A DNA stretch of 64,000 nucleotides from the NCBI GenBank assembly GCA_934045905.1, contig OW203764.1, positions 28,556,400-28,620,399 on the forward strand, given 5' to 3'. Origin of the DNA: Leuctra nigra. Lineage: Eukaryota > Arthropoda > Insecta > Plecoptera > Leuctridae. The notes below the pieces were generated by a model, which ran no database searches, was not told the origin of the DNA, and saw only the letters and a program-made list of their open reading frames with translations. Each line of letters begins with the position of its first letter. Position 1 is the first letter of the stretch. The translations under genes were made by a program, and so were the position numbers. Below are positions 62,827 to 64,000 of the stretch, in pieces.

Positions 62827-64000
62827 TAACAGCAGCCAATCCGTTTCGCTCAAATACCGTTTTATGATTTGTTGAGTGTACCTACCACCTTGATGAACCT
62901 GGTGAAATATTAAAACTGTTTTCAAGGTTAGAGCAGCAACTGTCACACATCACGTTAATTCACACTCAATAGAAAGGCTCGCTTATCAACGCGTTACACA
63001 GAGCGGTTTTCCAGCTCCTGTTACAAATGTTGTTATTATCTTGTGGAAAGTGTCAATAAGTTTGCGCAAAGAATTTGTACGAAGACGGTAATAAATAACA
63101 GAAACCCAGTTTAATGCAGGTAAGTATTACACAAATATATGCGATTAAAACTTAAATACATTCCGTTCCTAAGAGTTCGGAATTGTTTTTTAACAAAATT
63201 AATTGAATTAAAAAAAAAACTCTTCACTAGGTTTAAGCATTTTAGGTCCAGTTTTTCAATGCTAGTGGTTTTTCACGGAATGTCATTGGTTTCTTGCTAT
63301 GGTATAATATTGTTCTAATCAACTGTGCAAAATTAATCAAAGCATTGAAAAACTCGCCCCTAGTTCAATTCATTGGAAAGTGAGTCAATTGGAAATAGAA
63401 TGTATTTATATGATTGCAATAATATCAAATTAATATGACACCAGAATCTGCTAGTGTCACTTTATTATTACAGATCACCAGCTAGTCTACAGTCTACTGT
63501 CTACAGTTCATGGAACTTGAAGAACAGAATCCTGCTTCTTCAAAACATGAAGTCAAAACAATGCTGCCTTGATCCTACTTTCCACAGACATTCAAATTTT
63601 ATTTACCTATTTACCTAGTATAATGAATAATGATATAAGTGAATGCCCAGATTGAGTTAGATATTAATGTAGTTGTCGTCACATCAAATTGTCTCAATCA
63701 TTCAGAACAAGAGTGTCAGTTACACAGTTAAGGGGCAATTAGTTTAATCTTCAGTTTAGTTAAACTCCACTTCGGGAAATGTGTTATTACCATTATACTA
63801 TGCGGAATAGCATAAACAAACTGCGGTCAATGTCGCCTGAGATTAGTGTAAACTGGGGAAATAAGCTCCGGAATTAAATTGCAGTATATAATGGTAAAAC
63901 ACCGGTTTTCTGAAGTGGAGTTTAACCTAACTGTAGCTTAAACTAATGGTAATACCGGCCCTAAGTAACAGATAGCTATCAGCTGGATTGACAGAGAAAG
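62827..64000 (+). repeat. D block copy 2' (D2'), runs off the window
   Basis: Matches 21856-23030 at an offset of about 40974, including the 105-bp MITE (63250-63354) and the Helitron-free site at 63792/63793. The window ends before the CT tract. Confidence 0.9.

Overview
The window looks like a repeat-dense, gene-poor stretch of an animal nuclear genome, most probably an arthropod and plausibly an insect. The evidence is AT-rich DNA, tRNA-derived SINEs of a type common in insects, Helitron and hAT/Harbinger/TA-type ends, long microsatellites, and no bacterial operon structure. I see no convincing protein-coding gene, no rRNA, no CRISPR array and no intact transposase or helicase. Every long open frame lies in a tandem repeat or reads through a SINE. 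The species cannot be named from what is visible.

Layout. Two kinds of building block alternate. R is a 2-2.5 kb module that recurs about twelve times (starts near 1, 12050, 14109, 15977, 20346, 33220, 37851, 49151, 51213, 53081, 57450 and 59701). D is a 7-10 kb block (2609-12050, 21856-29832, 39666-49150, and 62827 to the window end). D holds a CT tract, a long-palindrome element, a 10-bp minisatellite, a hAT insertion, a GAT tract with a SINE piece, and a foldback element. A linker X (about 18453-20345 and 55557-57449, with a partial relative at 34641-35655 and 37632-37850) carries a tRNA-like sequence and TIR elements. Low-copy DNA is limited mainly to 29833-32055, which leads into a 41-bp minisatellite at 32056-33143.

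Large scale. About 19.3 kb (2460-21725) is repeated almost perfectly at 39520-58828 with an offset of about 37.1 kb. The order is D1-R2-R3-R4-X-R5 | D2-low copy-minisatellite-R6-X'-R7 | D1'-R8-R9-R10-X-R11 | R12-D2'. The edges of the duplication fall inside R and its SINE, as expected for unequal exchange between repeats. An assembly or haplotype artefact is also possible.

What makes the window informative is that paralogous blocks preserve both filled and empty versions of the same sites. Several insertions can therefore be read at base resolution: Helitrons between A and T, a TA-flanked TIR element, a SINE with a 9-bp duplication, a 57-bp SINE 3' stub with an 8-bp duplication, a Harbinger-like MITE with TAA, and a palindromic element with no target duplication. 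Two hAT-type elements with perfect 8-bp duplications (9070-9981 and 36444-37069) are identified from their flanks. The least explained signals are the periodic YY1/ETS/CRE-like motif arrays in the palindromic element, a degenerate phrase shared by otherwise unrelated elements, and the 41-bp minisatellite.
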